Part shown: positions 17,358 through 26,013 of the stretch, in pieces
Position numbering within the stretch: the first letter of the stretch is position 1
Layout of the letters: every line of letters starts with the position of its first letter
Assembly (NCBI RefSeq): GCF_003382565.3
Contig: NZ_CP086253.1
Span: 496,001 to 560,000 of the forward strand
Length of the DNA: 64,000 bases
DNA from: Pectobacterium aquaticum
GTDB taxonomy: Bacteria; Pseudomonadota; Gammaproteobacteria; Enterobacterales; Enterobacteriaceae
Direction: 5' to 3'
The notes under the pieces: generated by a model
The model's database searches: none
Seen by the model: the letters and a program-made list of their open reading frames with translations, nothing else
Told to the model about the DNA's origin: nothing
Made by a program: the position numbers and the translations under genes

Positions 17358-18296
17358 ATGCCGTTAGCCATGATTAACGCCCGCTTGGATGCGGCGCTGA
17401 AAGAACGCGTCGATCCGAAAGTTCAGCAACTGGGGTTCTCGGCCACCCAGGTCATCACCGCGCTCTATCAGTTTATCGACCAGAATGACCGCTTGCCATT
17501 TGTGATAGAAAACCGGGTCTATCGGCCAGAAGAGGCGCTGCAGAATACTCTCGATGGTCTGCTGGCTGCCCGGCCACACTTGGCGGAAATAGCCCGGCAA
17601 CTGAGCGAGGATACGCTGACAGAAGAAGCCCGCCAGAAATACTGTCAGGCGCTGGCCATCGATATTGGTATGATCAAAGACAACATGCGTCTGTACGACG
17701 GGAACGGGCGTGCGGGTGAACATCTGCAGCACTACGTACAGTCTTCGCTCGCCGAAGCCTACCTGGCGCTGACTGTCTGCCACAGCATCCTGGAGGATGA
17801 TCCGAACCGCTATGGACAAACCCTGTTTCTGAAAAAAGAAAAAGTCTTTGCTGAAGCACTGGAAAGGGCTGAAAAACGCATGACCGAGATAGGTCTCCAC
17901 CAGTCCGGGGGCGTGATTGCGTCCTGTACCCATGAGGGTACACACTGTACGGTCGAGGTTTACCAGCCGGAGGGATACCAGTATGGTACCTGGCAGATCC
18001 GCGCGATGCTGAAACCCGGCCGCAAAGGGCAGCCCTTGCCCGCGGCACTGAACTGGCAGGGCTTTGCGTTCCCGAAAATACCGGCTCATATTTTTAATGT
18101 GGCCAGCCCATACAGCACGCCGGTGAGTGGCAAGCACGGCATCGAGATCGGCTTCCAGTTCGTGGAAGGGTACGCCTTCTTCCACCTATACTCGAACGGC
18201 ACGGCTGAGGAAAAAAATGCCGTCAAAGCTGACGAGCTGGCCAGCAGGCTCTGTAAGTTTGTGGATCAGGAATTGACAAAGATCATTGTCGCCTGA
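17358..18296 (+). CDS. ribbon-helix-helix (RelB/DinJ-like) fusion protein
   Basis: A 312-residue protein; the ATG at 17358 follows AGAGGA, and a weaker start at 17331 lies inside the operator region. Residues 5-45 ('INARLDAALKERVDPKVQQLGFSATQVITALYQF') look like a DinJ/RelB antitoxin N-terminus, a ribbon-helix-helix DNA-binding dimer. About 270 further residues contain a helical part and a beta-rich C-terminal part I do not recognise, so this is far longer than a normal antitoxin (about 85 residues). Three dyads directly upstream suggest self-repression. No RelE/YafQ-like toxin follows; a terminator does. Confidence 0.6.
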   Translation: MPLAMINARLDAALKERVDPKVQQLGFSATQVITALYQFIDQNDRLPFVIENRVYRPEEALQNTLDGLLAARPHLAEIARQLSEDTLTEEARQKYCQALAIDIGMIKDNMRLYDGNGRAGEHLQHYVQSSLAEAYLALTVCHSILEDDPNRYGQTLFLKKEKVFAEALERAEKRMTEIGLHQSGGVIASCTHEGTHCTVEVYQPEGYQYGTWQIRAMLKPGRKGQPLPAALNWQGFAFPKIPAHIFNVASPYSTPVSGKHGIEIGFQFVEGYAFFHLYSNGTAEEKNAVKADELASRLCKFVDQELTKIIVA

Positions 18297-18338
18297 ACCA
18301 TTTGCCACCGCTGGTGTGGTCGGAATTCTGAAAGAAAA

Positions 18339-18361
18339 AAGCCACCCGTAAAGAGTGGCTT
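18339..18361 (+). terminator. terminator after ribbon-helix-helix gene
   Basis: Stem AAGCCAC/GTGGCTT with a nine-base loop, preceded by an A-run and followed by TTCC. It ends the transcript from 17358. Confidence 0.55.
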
Positions 18362-18510
18362 CCTGAATATGAGGCCCTGAGCCTTCCCGGGACTGAGCCA
18401 CTGACGGAAGGGAGAGCCGTTTTTTTCGGTGACATCCCCCGCATGGCGGCAGATGCTTTAAATAGGGTATAAATGAATTTTAACGCAATGAACAAGAGAT
18501 TTCCAGACCT

Positions 18511-20340
18511 ATGCGTATAGACCGACGTCTTGGCAGGGACGCACTCACCGAGCGTCAGCTCTATTTTACGGAATGCTGGTCCAACTTCTGCCATAAAAAC
18601 AGTCCGGACACGGATCGTGTCGGATACAGCAATACACTCAGCACCATCCGGGAACTGCTGTTTCTTTACGACATGGAAGATCGTTTTAGTGCTGATAAAA
18701 AAAGACTCCGGGTGGCCACTGAACTGCTCGAGCTGCTCGAGACCGATCCGGTTCTCAGGAGAGCCGCATTTGACGGCATTCCCGCTCAGCTGACAAGTCT
18801 TCTGGACCGGGATCTGTTGGTTGATCCCACGCGCAGTCCGGTGGAGAAGCGACAGCGTCTCATCTGTAGCCTCTGTGTGCAGTTGGCGGACATCACCGAG
18901 GCTCTATATGTCACCGAGGCCCTTGAGATGCTTGAACAGGAGCTGTTTACGGAACAGCAACTGGAAGAGATCAATGCGCAGGAGATTTATGCGCTCACAA
19001 ACGGAATAATGAGTGTTCTTCTCACCCGGGGAATGACGCTCACGGAATGTTACCTGCTGTACATCAATATTTTTCGAAATGTAAGTTCTGAGCCAGACGG
19101 TTTCCGAGCCGCCTTTCATTCGTTTCGGCAGAAACTGGTAACTCCGACCAGGAACATCACGGTCCGGATGTTTATTACCAGTGAGAAACTGCACACCTTG
19201 CTTAACACGCAGGGACCCACGCTGCAGTTTAACGGATGTGTGTTCCGACCACTTGATGATGCCCGGTCACGCTTTTCCCTTTCTGTCGACATCCCGGTCT
19301 GCTCAATGTCTGACACATCAGCGCGTAATATGGCCGGCCAGATGCTCCGTGAATCACTGGATGTGATTGCCTACATGGCGGGTAAAGGGGATATCAACGT
19401 CCAGAAGCCGTTCATCATCATTCGGGGGGAGGGAGAAACAGAAGTGGCACGCTTTGATAATGAAATCGAGGCAAATGCGGACCGGTTAACGGACGAGGAA
19501 TTTGCGCGCTTTATGGTTGCGATGGATCGGCTGTTTACTGATACACCGGACGTGTCCCGTAAAAAAATCAGCTCCGCGTTTCGGTTTTTCCGTAATGGTA
19601 TTGAGAGTCAGGTCCTGGAGAGCCGTTTCACCGCTTACTGGTCTGCACTTGAATCATTAACCTTAGGGGTGGCGCCCGGCACGCCGTCACATGAACAGCA
19701 TGTCATCAGCGTTGTGGTCCCCTGTATGGTGCTGGATTATATTGTTAAACAGCTGTTTTCGCTGCGCCAGGTGCTCCGATTTATCCTGCGGGAGCCGGCT
19801 CACCCCTTACGCGCAGAGGAAGTTGCCTCACTTCCGCTGGGCCAGCTTTACGCACTTCTGAAAGATGCGGGCCGTGCCCGTGAACTGCAGGTCGATTTGC
19901 AGCGCTACCCCTATGTCATGTACAGGGTGCAGAAGCTTGCGGGGATCTGCGTGTCCCCCGACAAAATGGCGGATAAATTGGAGCAGCATGCCGAGAAAGT
20001 CACCCGGCATCTTCACCGCCTGTACATGCTGAGAAACACCATTGTGCACAACGCGGGTACCAGCCCACACATTGATCTACTGACGGTAAACCTTGAACAC
20101 TATCTGCGGGCAACCATTAGCGCGTTGTTTAATATTGTGGTGATCCACCCTACAGTCAGTACCGCTGAGGAAGCATTTACTCGGTGCCAGTTCACAGCTG
20201 AGTCGGTTTTCAGGGAATTGAATCCTTTTTATGGGATCACTGAAAAGAAAGCAGTCGCAGCCATTGAGAAACAACTGAATGAGGGGACGATATCCCGTAG
20301 CGACACCCGTCTGATTGCGTGGCTGAATGCACATCACTGA
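18511..20340 (+). CDS. large HEPN-domain protein (ApeA-like C-terminus)
   Basis: A 609-residue protein without signal peptide or membrane segments. Near residue 505 it carries 'YMLRNTIVHNA', an RN-x3-H motif inside a helical context, typical of C-terminal HEPN RNase domains such as those of ApeA-like defence proteins. The preceding 500 residues are mostly helical with a beta-containing middle and may be a sensor. The start at 18511 has only a weak AAGAG site. It converges with the PHP-ATPase gene at 20540. Being flanked by other defence-like families supports a phage-defence role, but no known multi-gene system is complete here. Confidence 0.6.
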   Translation: MRIDRRLGRDALTERQLYFTECWSNFCHKNSPDTDRVGYSNTLSTIRELLFLYDMEDRFSADKKRLRVATELLELLETDPVLRRAAFDGIPAQLTSLLDRDLLVDPTRSPVEKRQRLICSLCVQLADITEALYVTEALEMLEQELFTEQQLEEINAQEIYALTNGIMSVLLTRGMTLTECYLLYINIFRNVSSEPDGFRAAFHSFRQKLVTPTRNITVRMFITSEKLHTLLNTQGPTLQFNGCVFRPLDDARSRFSLSVDIPVCSMSDTSARNMAGQMLRESLDVIAYMAGKGDINVQKPFIIIRGEGETEVARFDNEIEANADRLTDEEFARFMVAMDRLFTDTPDVSRKKISSAFRFFRNGIESQVLESRFTAYWSALESLTLGVAPGTPSHEQHVISVVVPCMVLDYIVKQLFSLRQVLRFILREPAHPLRAEEVASLPLGQLYALLKDAGRARELQVDLQRYPYVMYRVQKLAGICVSPDKMADKLEQHAEKVTRHLHRLYMLRNTIVHNAGTSPHIDLLTVNLEHYLRATISALFNIVVIHPTVSTAEEAFTRCQFTAESVFRELNPFYGITEKKAVAAIEKQLNEGTISRSDTRLIAWLNAHH

Positions 20341-20539
20341 TACGCAGGCATACTGGTGGTGTGATCAACGGCCGGGTAGAAGCCGCTGGTAAGACCGAAC
20401 CGAGCCGCGATACTGGAAAAGACGCAGAGGCCGCAGTTTGATCTCTGCATCATTCATTCGGATGTTCTGGCTGTCAGAACCTCAGTGGCGCGTGGGTACC
20501 GCTCTTCGGTCGCGGGTGCCATAAGGGCGACTTTATCCT

Positions 20540-23221
20540 TCAGCTAAGAATACGTTCATACCGCGAACGGAACGCTTTTTCCCCTCCCTCCATTTGCCGG
20601 CATATCAGTGCCTTCAGCGGCGCTTCCTGTAGTGCACCGCAGAGTCCCGGATACAGGCCAGCCCGATCGTGCTGCATACTGATAACGTATTCTGCATCGC
20701 CGTTAACCACGATAGGGGCAGAGTGCGATACGATAATTAGCTGCCGACGTTTCTTGTTCAACATAATGGCAGGGATCACGCTCATGCTCAGCATTAGACA
20801 GTCTAGGTCATCCTCGGGTTGATCCAACAGAAGCGGATCGGTGCCATATGATAAAAGGAACTGCAACATGCTCGCGCCCTTTTGTCCTGGAGAGGCAGAG
20901 GAAATATCTTCCATCTGCCCCCCTGGTGCCCGGTATCGGATGTGGATGCCGTCATCGGGATACCAGCATTGCAGCGCATCCATCTGCTGGTCATTCAGAC
21001 TTCTGAGTCGATTCCGGAAAGCACCGTGCAGTCCTGCGCCCGCCCCTGGAGCTTCTTGGCGGATATTCTGATGCAGCGCTTTCAGCTCGTCCAGCGCCCT
21101 GTATTTATTCTCTGTCGCAGCAGGCAACGGGCTGAATGGACGCTGGCTGACAAAGTTGTGCAATAGTCCACTCCCGTCTCCGTTATCGTAGATACGTTCG
21201 CCAAAGTTACCGATCCCGGTTACTGCCTGGTAACCCGATACAATGTCTTCATGCGGTGCACAAAGGGGAAGGATTTTGATTTCCAGAGCGCTAAGCGACA
21301 GGGAAGACAGAAACGCTTTCCGATTATTTGTCAGTGCCATTCGGTGGGCACGCATTTCAGCCAGCAACTGCTCAGACCGTGCAACTGAGGCAGAGATCGC
21401 CCCGTCAAGGCCCTCGTAATTTATCAACTCATTTTGCAGCGACTCACAGCGCGCCATCAGTACGTTGAGGACATTAGGATCCAGTCCCTGAGCCCGCAGG
21501 GCAACAGCTTCACTTTCTACTACAGCTTCCTGGCCACTCACTGCTGTTCCGAGAGCAGTGAAAGCTTGTTCTTTCCTGATGTCGCCGAGCTCTGCAGCAC
21601 ATTCTGACAGGAGAGCGTTGAGCCGTTGATCGCACTGCTGTTGAACATACGACAGGCGCACCATAAATTCCGTCAGTGCGTCGGAAGGCTCCGGCGGGGT
21701 AATGGGTATTTGCTGCGTTTCTGCCGCCAGAGCCTGAAGGGCTGCAATATGCCGCTCATAGTGTTCCAAGGGTAAGGTTGCCGCAGAGAGTTCGCCCCTG
21801 GCCAGGGCCAGCTGGCTGCAGACTGGGTAATAGGCGCTTGACTGCAATTGGCTGACGGCACGCTTAGCATCGGATAATTCCCCCAGCAGCGAGCCCGCAC
21901 TCACCTGCTTGGCACGAAGGCCCCGCAGTGTGATTTGTTCATTCAGATATCCCCTTTCCAGTTGATCCCAGCTCTCTTTCCACGCCCGTTTGTTCACCAC
22001 CGGACTATCGTCACAGACACGCAGAAATGCGCCAGTGTCCGACGCCAGCTCATAGAGCATTTTCTGGCTGTAGATCGAGAGTGGAAAACGATCGGCCGAC
22101 CAGTGGCTGTCAGATACCCACTCACCGTCGCTGAGGGTATATAGTTCATGGTTACCACCAGGTCGCCAACTGAGTCTGAAATCTGTACCCTCTTTGCGGA
22201 ACACACATTCGATGAAGGAATCCTCTACCATTCCGGACTCACTGAACTGGTTCAAATTTCGACTCTGGACTGTAGTCAGTCCCTCGGTCTTGCGCATCGC
22301 AAGACGAATACTTTCGATGAGCGTGGACTTACCGCTACCCCGGGAGCCAATAACGGCGTTATAAAACGGACTGAATTCCACTAATGCCGCGTCCTGATCC
22401 GCAGGTCGACAGTGACGGGTTCTGAACTTCAGGCTGCGCAAATGCAAAGCCGGTTCCTTTGGTGGGGGCTGATCGAAGAGCACGCAGTTTTCCGAATCCA
22501 GCAGTGCATGCCTGAGGCCGTCAAAGTCAGGAGACGACATCTTCAGCCAGCAGGTACGAATGCCAGCTTGTTCAGGATGGTGCGCATCGGAGCCCCGGAG
22601 TTTCGGCAAGTTTTCAATCAGCCTTCGATGAGTACCGTCGGTAATGTCCTCGACCCTATGCCGAATCTCGACAGCGTGGGGATTTGCCTCAAAGGCCGCG
22701 TTCAGCTCTTCCTGATTAGTCAGGCTTTGCAGGGCGCCTTTGGCCGCATCAATGTGTGCAAGAATACAGATAGCCTCTGGATTACGGCGGATATTACTGA
22801 TGATGCCTGCAGGTCCCAACTGAAGCACAAGCTGGTGATTAAGGGCATCACGCGGAATGGGGGAGTTGTTGTTGCACTGGGCCAGAAGTCTTTCGACATC
22901 GGTACTGGTACTGTGCGTGTGCAGCACCGCTAGGATATGGACGTTTCCGGTTGCCGTCAGCTCCACTCCAGGGAAAAGCGTCAATGGCCGAAAGTCAGGA
23001 AGATCGCTGGTACTGGCATCCTGAGACATTTGAGCCAGCTCATTTTTTAACGTGTCAATCCAGGATCCACTATTATGATCGCTGATGATAACGCAGTCGA
23101 CCTGCTGCCGCATGTAAGCAAGAAGCCACTCTCGGGGGGTAATATTCGGAACTCTGTAATCATCTGAGGCCGGGGTATGATTATGAAAATCAAATTTGTA
23201 CCAGCGTGATCCTACCGTCAT
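20540..23221 (-). CDS. PHP-domain plus SMC-like ATPase (TrlF-like)
   Basis: An 893-residue protein. Residues 10-60 hold PHP phosphoesterase metal motifs (HNHTPASDD and SDHNSGSW), with further His/Asp motifs to about residue 220 ('GSDAHHPEQ'). Walker A (GSRGSGKST) lies near residue 295, a coiled-coil section runs from about 400 to 650, and the signature and Walker B ('SPGQKGASML', 'LLLDQPEDDLD') lie near 790-820, followed by 'VSHSAPIV'. This is the architecture of TrlF-type AAA-like ATPases, found in genomic islands and suspected to act in defence by cleaving nucleic acid or nucleotides. All catalytic motifs appear intact. A short frame lies just upstream on the same strand. Confidence 0.78.
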   Translation of the reverse strand: MTVGSRWYKFDFHNHTPASDDYRVPNITPREWLLAYMRQQVDCVIISDHNSGSWIDTLKNELAQMSQDASTSDLPDFRPLTLFPGVELTATGNVHILAVLHTHSTSTDVERLLAQCNNNSPIPRDALNHQLVLQLGPAGIISNIRRNPEAICILAHIDAAKGALQSLTNQEELNAAFEANPHAVEIRHRVEDITDGTHRRLIENLPKLRGSDAHHPEQAGIRTCWLKMSSPDFDGLRHALLDSENCVLFDQPPPKEPALHLRSLKFRTRHCRPADQDAALVEFSPFYNAVIGSRGSGKSTLIESIRLAMRKTEGLTTVQSRNLNQFSESGMVEDSFIECVFRKEGTDFRLSWRPGGNHELYTLSDGEWVSDSHWSADRFPLSIYSQKMLYELASDTGAFLRVCDDSPVVNKRAWKESWDQLERGYLNEQITLRGLRAKQVSAGSLLGELSDAKRAVSQLQSSAYYPVCSQLALARGELSAATLPLEHYERHIAALQALAAETQQIPITPPEPSDALTEFMVRLSYVQQQCDQRLNALLSECAAELGDIRKEQAFTALGTAVSGQEAVVESEAVALRAQGLDPNVLNVLMARCESLQNELINYEGLDGAISASVARSEQLLAEMRAHRMALTNNRKAFLSSLSLSALEIKILPLCAPHEDIVSGYQAVTGIGNFGERIYDNGDGSGLLHNFVSQRPFSPLPAATENKYRALDELKALHQNIRQEAPGAGAGLHGAFRNRLRSLNDQQMDALQCWYPDDGIHIRYRAPGGQMEDISSASPGQKGASMLQFLLSYGTDPLLLDQPEDDLDCLMLSMSVIPAIMLNKKRRQLIIVSHSAPIVVNGDAEYVISMQHDRAGLYPGLCGALQEAPLKALICRQMEGGEKAFRSRYERILS

Positions 23222-23236
23222 TGTTCCATTCCCATG

Positions 23237-23518
23237 TCATTCCAGCAGTCCCTCAACTATAGATGCATTCATATGTAAGTGCTGAAACATTTCGTCATAA
23301 AGTCTCAGGTTATTATGTTCCCTCAGCCTCAGCCCCTGGATATCCCCCCACACACCATCAAAGCAGTTGGTAATATTTGGGGCTCCCACGCAAGCTGTAG
23401 CTTCTCGCTGGCTGCGGCCTATAGCTCCGCACCTAAATCGCTTGGCAGAGAATGACAATCCGATGGTATTCTTCGTATTACACATTTTATATGTACGTGT
23501 TATACGATATGTATTCAT
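23237..23518 (-). CDS. doubtful small protein upstream of PHP-ATPase
   Basis: A 93-residue frame ending 15 bases before the ATPase start, so it could be the first gene of that operon. It has no recognised domain, and its N-terminal residues overlap a likely promoter region. The middle has unusual Cys/Arg-rich composition. It may be a remnant or a chance frame. Confidence 0.3.
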   Translation of the reverse strand: MNTYRITRTYKMCNTKNTIGLSFSAKRFRCGAIGRSQREATACVGAPNITNCFDGVWGDIQGLRLREHNNLRLYDEMFQHLHMNASIVEGLLE

Positions 23519-23585
23519 TGTGAGCGGCGCGAATGCGCTTCCGGGCTACGAGAAGGGAAATTAGAACAAAAAGAGGAGTTAAGGT

Positions 23586-24876
23586 ATGTCAAAACTACCT
23601 ATAGAGTGTGTTGGCGATTTTCTAAAAATAATTAATGAAATATCTAAGAAGAGTAATGATGCACAACTTTATTTTAGAGGGCAATCAGATGCATCTTGGG
23701 GTATTGATTCTTCGTTGAGTCGCTTACTCAATGATAGTGATATCCGGCCCTATGCGGCCGACGGTAAGTCTCCTGAGTGGCAGGGCGGGATTCCACTTTG
23801 CTTAAAACGCATACAATTCAAGAAATTTGATAATACCCATATATTAATAACCTTTTATCAATCGGTAATTATGTATCTGACGTGCATTCTTTGAACTGAA
23901 ATCGTATCTATTTTGAGCATAATAACCACACAAAGTGAGTTAGATCTCGCCCTGCCTGAGTGGGGGCTTAAAGTTTCTCGAAGTAGATTGGCTGCAGATT
24001 TATTTGATAGCTTTAAAGACAAGTTTGTTCTTTATTCTGATACAAAAATAATAAAAGATTATGTTCTTAATGATATTGATCTTCATGTTATGGCTCAGCA
24101 TTATCAGTTGCCTACAAGGGTGGTTGATATTACCAGAAACCCCCTTATTTCCCTTTATTTTGCCACGGAGAAATGTGAGGAAGGTAAAGATGTCTCTGTT
24201 TTTATATTAAAGGATGGTTTTGAAACAATATCGAGTAGGTTATTTTTAAAAAAATCCAAGAGGCAAAAAGTACGTATGGTAGCTTTTTTGAGTTAATTAT
24301 TGATCATGTTGATACTACTCTTTCTTTTTATAAGGATGAATTGATTGAAAATATAAAAAAACATGAATTTATTCACTCATCTTCTAATGGGGCTTTATTT
24401 TTATGTGGTTGTAAAATGCACCCTGTAGACTTAAGGTCTTTATGTTTTAATTGGGGGGTGATCGTAATGATATTTTTCTAAAGTTGAAGGAAATAGCATT
24501 TGAAAATGGTTTTAATTATGGTCAGTCACATGCTTTAATTGAGCTTTTTAATAATAAGCTTCAGGTTATAGAGCCTTTGCCTATTAACCAGAGAGTAAAA
24601 AATCAACAAGGTCTTTTGTTGTTTTCACCATCTATTGATGAGCCGGTTTTTTCAAAAAATTTCTTTTCTGAGCTAAATACAATTGATGGAATTGAAATGA
24701 GTGAACAGCTAGACCAGAATGCTGCATGTTATAAAGTAGTCATTAGTTATCAGTTTGTGGATGCGATAAGGAAGGAGCTTGAACGCTACGGAATTAGTCG
24801 TGATTTTATTTACCCTGAACTTCAGAATTTCACCGATTACATGAAAGGGAAAATTATAAATAAATACCTTAATTAA
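23586..24876 (+). pseudogene. FRG-domain gene, interrupted
   Basis: An AT-rich gene with ribosome-binding site and ATG at 23586. FRG-domain signatures appear in three pieces: 'YFRGQSDASWGIDSSLSRLL', then 'HVMAQHYQLPTRVVDITRNP' with 'LISLYFATE', then 'NQRVKNQQGLLLF'. Piece one and two are in the same frame, separated by an in-frame TGA at 23892-23894. The frame then shifts by one at a T6 run (24284-24289) and again at a G6 run (24453-24458); each shift fits loss of one base. FRG proteins are common in phage-defence cargo; their activity is poorly known. The gene is either decayed, phase-variable, or affected by homopolymer sequencing errors. Confidence 0.7.
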
Positions 24877-24919
24877 GGTTTGTTATTGATTTTTATAACC
24901 CAAAATAGTAACTCTATTG

Positions 24920-24951
24920 TTATCCACATATCCACATATCCACATATCCAC
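24920..24951. repeat. four 8-bp TATCCACA direct repeats; DnaA-box-like
   Basis: TATCCACA repeats in tandem at 24921, 24929, 24937 and 24945 (last copy one base short). With the preceding T, the first copy is the consensus DnaA box TTATCCACA; the others differ from it by one base. The array lies in non-coding DNA just before the structured region. Confidence 0.6.
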
Positions 24952-25090
24952 GGACAAATAAGCCAGTGAGTCAGCGCCCACCAAAGGCGATGGCGAACGG
25001 AAGCGGTCGGCGAGTGCCGAGCCGACTTTGTCGGTGGGTATGTGGGTAACTATTTGACGATCTCGAATTGCGTTGTTAGTATCATTTTCG
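24952..25090 (+). other. hairpin-rich non-coding segment
   Basis: CCCACC at 24977 pairs with GGTGGG near 25032, enclosing GGTCGGC/GCCGA-type pairs and a CCGAC-TTT-GTCGG hairpin. No protein-coding signal is visible. It may be the 5' part of a longer structured RNA or an origin-like DNA structure. Confidence 0.35.
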
Positions 25091-25099
25091 CTGTACCAT

Positions 25100-25282
25100 C
25101 GTCCACTCGGACGATCACCAATGATCCGTCAGCCTGTGAGGATCGCCTTCGGGTGGCTGTAAACACTTCTGTAGCCTGCAAGGAAGAACACGCTCAGTTG
25201 CGTGTGGTAAATCTGCCAGCCTTTGGAAGCAGATATCACCAGGTAGTCTAAACGCCGTTGCGAGCGTGGTGATGAAGGTCCG
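25100..25282 (+). ncRNA. structured RNA candidate, copy A of direct repeat
   Basis: A 183-base element repeated at 27365. Paired segments: CGTCC/GGACG (25100-25113); CAGCC/GGCTG around a C(TTCG)G tetraloop (25130-25159); ACACGC/GCGTGT; TCTGC/GCAGA; and a long closing stem ATCACCA/TGGTGAT. Several differences from copy B keep the pairing. The TTCG loop favours the plus strand. I cannot match it to a known RNA class. Confidence 0.55.
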
Positions 25283-25391
25283 TTTATCCACTCAAATACT
25301 GGCTCGTCTTAGCGAGAGCAGCCCGATAGCTTCAGCAACAATTTGATGTTGTTCGGAGTTTTCTGTTTTACGCACGATTCAAGATACGAAT

Positions 25392-25660
25392 ACGTCTAGA
25401 GCGACGTCCGACCTTTGCACGCACGTATAAGGCCATTTGGTACATTTGGCCGCTTACGGGAGTCGCAATGGAAGGTCGAAGCTGCGCGGCGTCACTTGTG
25501 CATGAGCAACGCGAATACCAAGTGACGCGCGCGCGCGTATACGGTCAGAGCTTACGCACTGCCCGATAGACGGTTCTTCTACCATCTGACCAACACGTAG
25601 TAACGGTTTTTAGTACGTATAAAGACGTTTTACTAACCGTTTAATGGTCGTTCATTTAAC
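25392..25660 (+). other. non-coding region with several long hairpins
   Basis: ACGTC/GACGT at 25392-25407; CGACCTTTGC pairing with GCAA and AAGGTCG across 25409-25479, with nested GGCCA/TGGCC; GTCACTTG/CAAGTGAC inverted repeat near 25490-25526; GGTCAGA/TCTGACC near 25545-25592; AACGGTT...TAGTA pairing with TACTA-ACCGTT near 25602-25651. No coding frame. The GTCACTTG dyad could alternatively be a protein-binding or oriT-like site. Confidence 0.4.
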
Positions 25661-25699
25661 AAACAGTCCGAATGTATGAAAGACATCATCATGAAGACA

Positions 25700-25945
25700 T
25701 TTCAATTAGATAGAGGAGGTAATCAGCACGACATCGATGGCGACGCCAGCAACAACTGGCGTGTGGAGGTAGACTGACGAAAGTCAGCCCGGCGTAAGCC
25801 GCGAATGGGTAACACCCAGGGTGCCTTGCAACAATTCAACATTTCGCCCCCGATGCACAGATGTCTGCTGAGACGCAGGATGCGCAAAATCAAACCGTGT
25901 CGTCGGGGATGAAGTATCTATTTTAGCTCTCTTTCAGAAGGGAGC
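25700..25945 (+). ncRNA. compact structured RNA candidate
   Basis: Consecutive hairpins: ACGCCAG/CTGGCGT (25743-25762), CTGAC-GAAA-GTCAG (25774-25787), GGC-GTAA-GCC (25791-25800), GGGT-AAC-ACCC (25807-25817), CCCCGA (25848) with TCGGGG (25903), and GCTCTC/GGGAGC (25926-25945). Two GNRA-type loops on the plus strand point to an RNA that folds tightly. No known class recognised. Confidence 0.45.
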
Positions 25946-25949
25946 CGGT

Positions 25950-25989
25950 GAGTTATGTATTCCGTTCACACGGACGGAATACATAACTC
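25950..25989. promoter_or_regulatory. 16-bp perfect inverted repeat before recombinase
   Basis: GAGTTATGTATTCCGT (25950-25965) and its exact complement (25974-25989) with an 8-base spacer, ending 24 bases before the recombinase ATG and just upstream of its ribosome-binding site. It could be an operator, an attenuating RNA hairpin, or a recombinase binding site. Confidence 0.6.
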
Positions 25990-26013
25990 ACTTCATTGGA
26001 TTTGGAGAACTGT

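Noticed and set aside
17364..18185. Long minus-strand frame (273 codons) opposite the ribbon-helix-helix gene
   Set aside because: It mirrors a well-supported gene with ribosome-binding site and recognised N-terminus; its own start has no ribosome-binding site and the sequence is low in normal protein character.
24920..24951. Short tandem repeats considered as a CRISPR array
   Set aside because: Repeats are 8 bases, directly adjacent, with no spacers and no cas genes.
24952..25945. Retron or group II intron
   Set aside because: No reverse transcriptase gene nearby and no domain V-like hairpin recognised.
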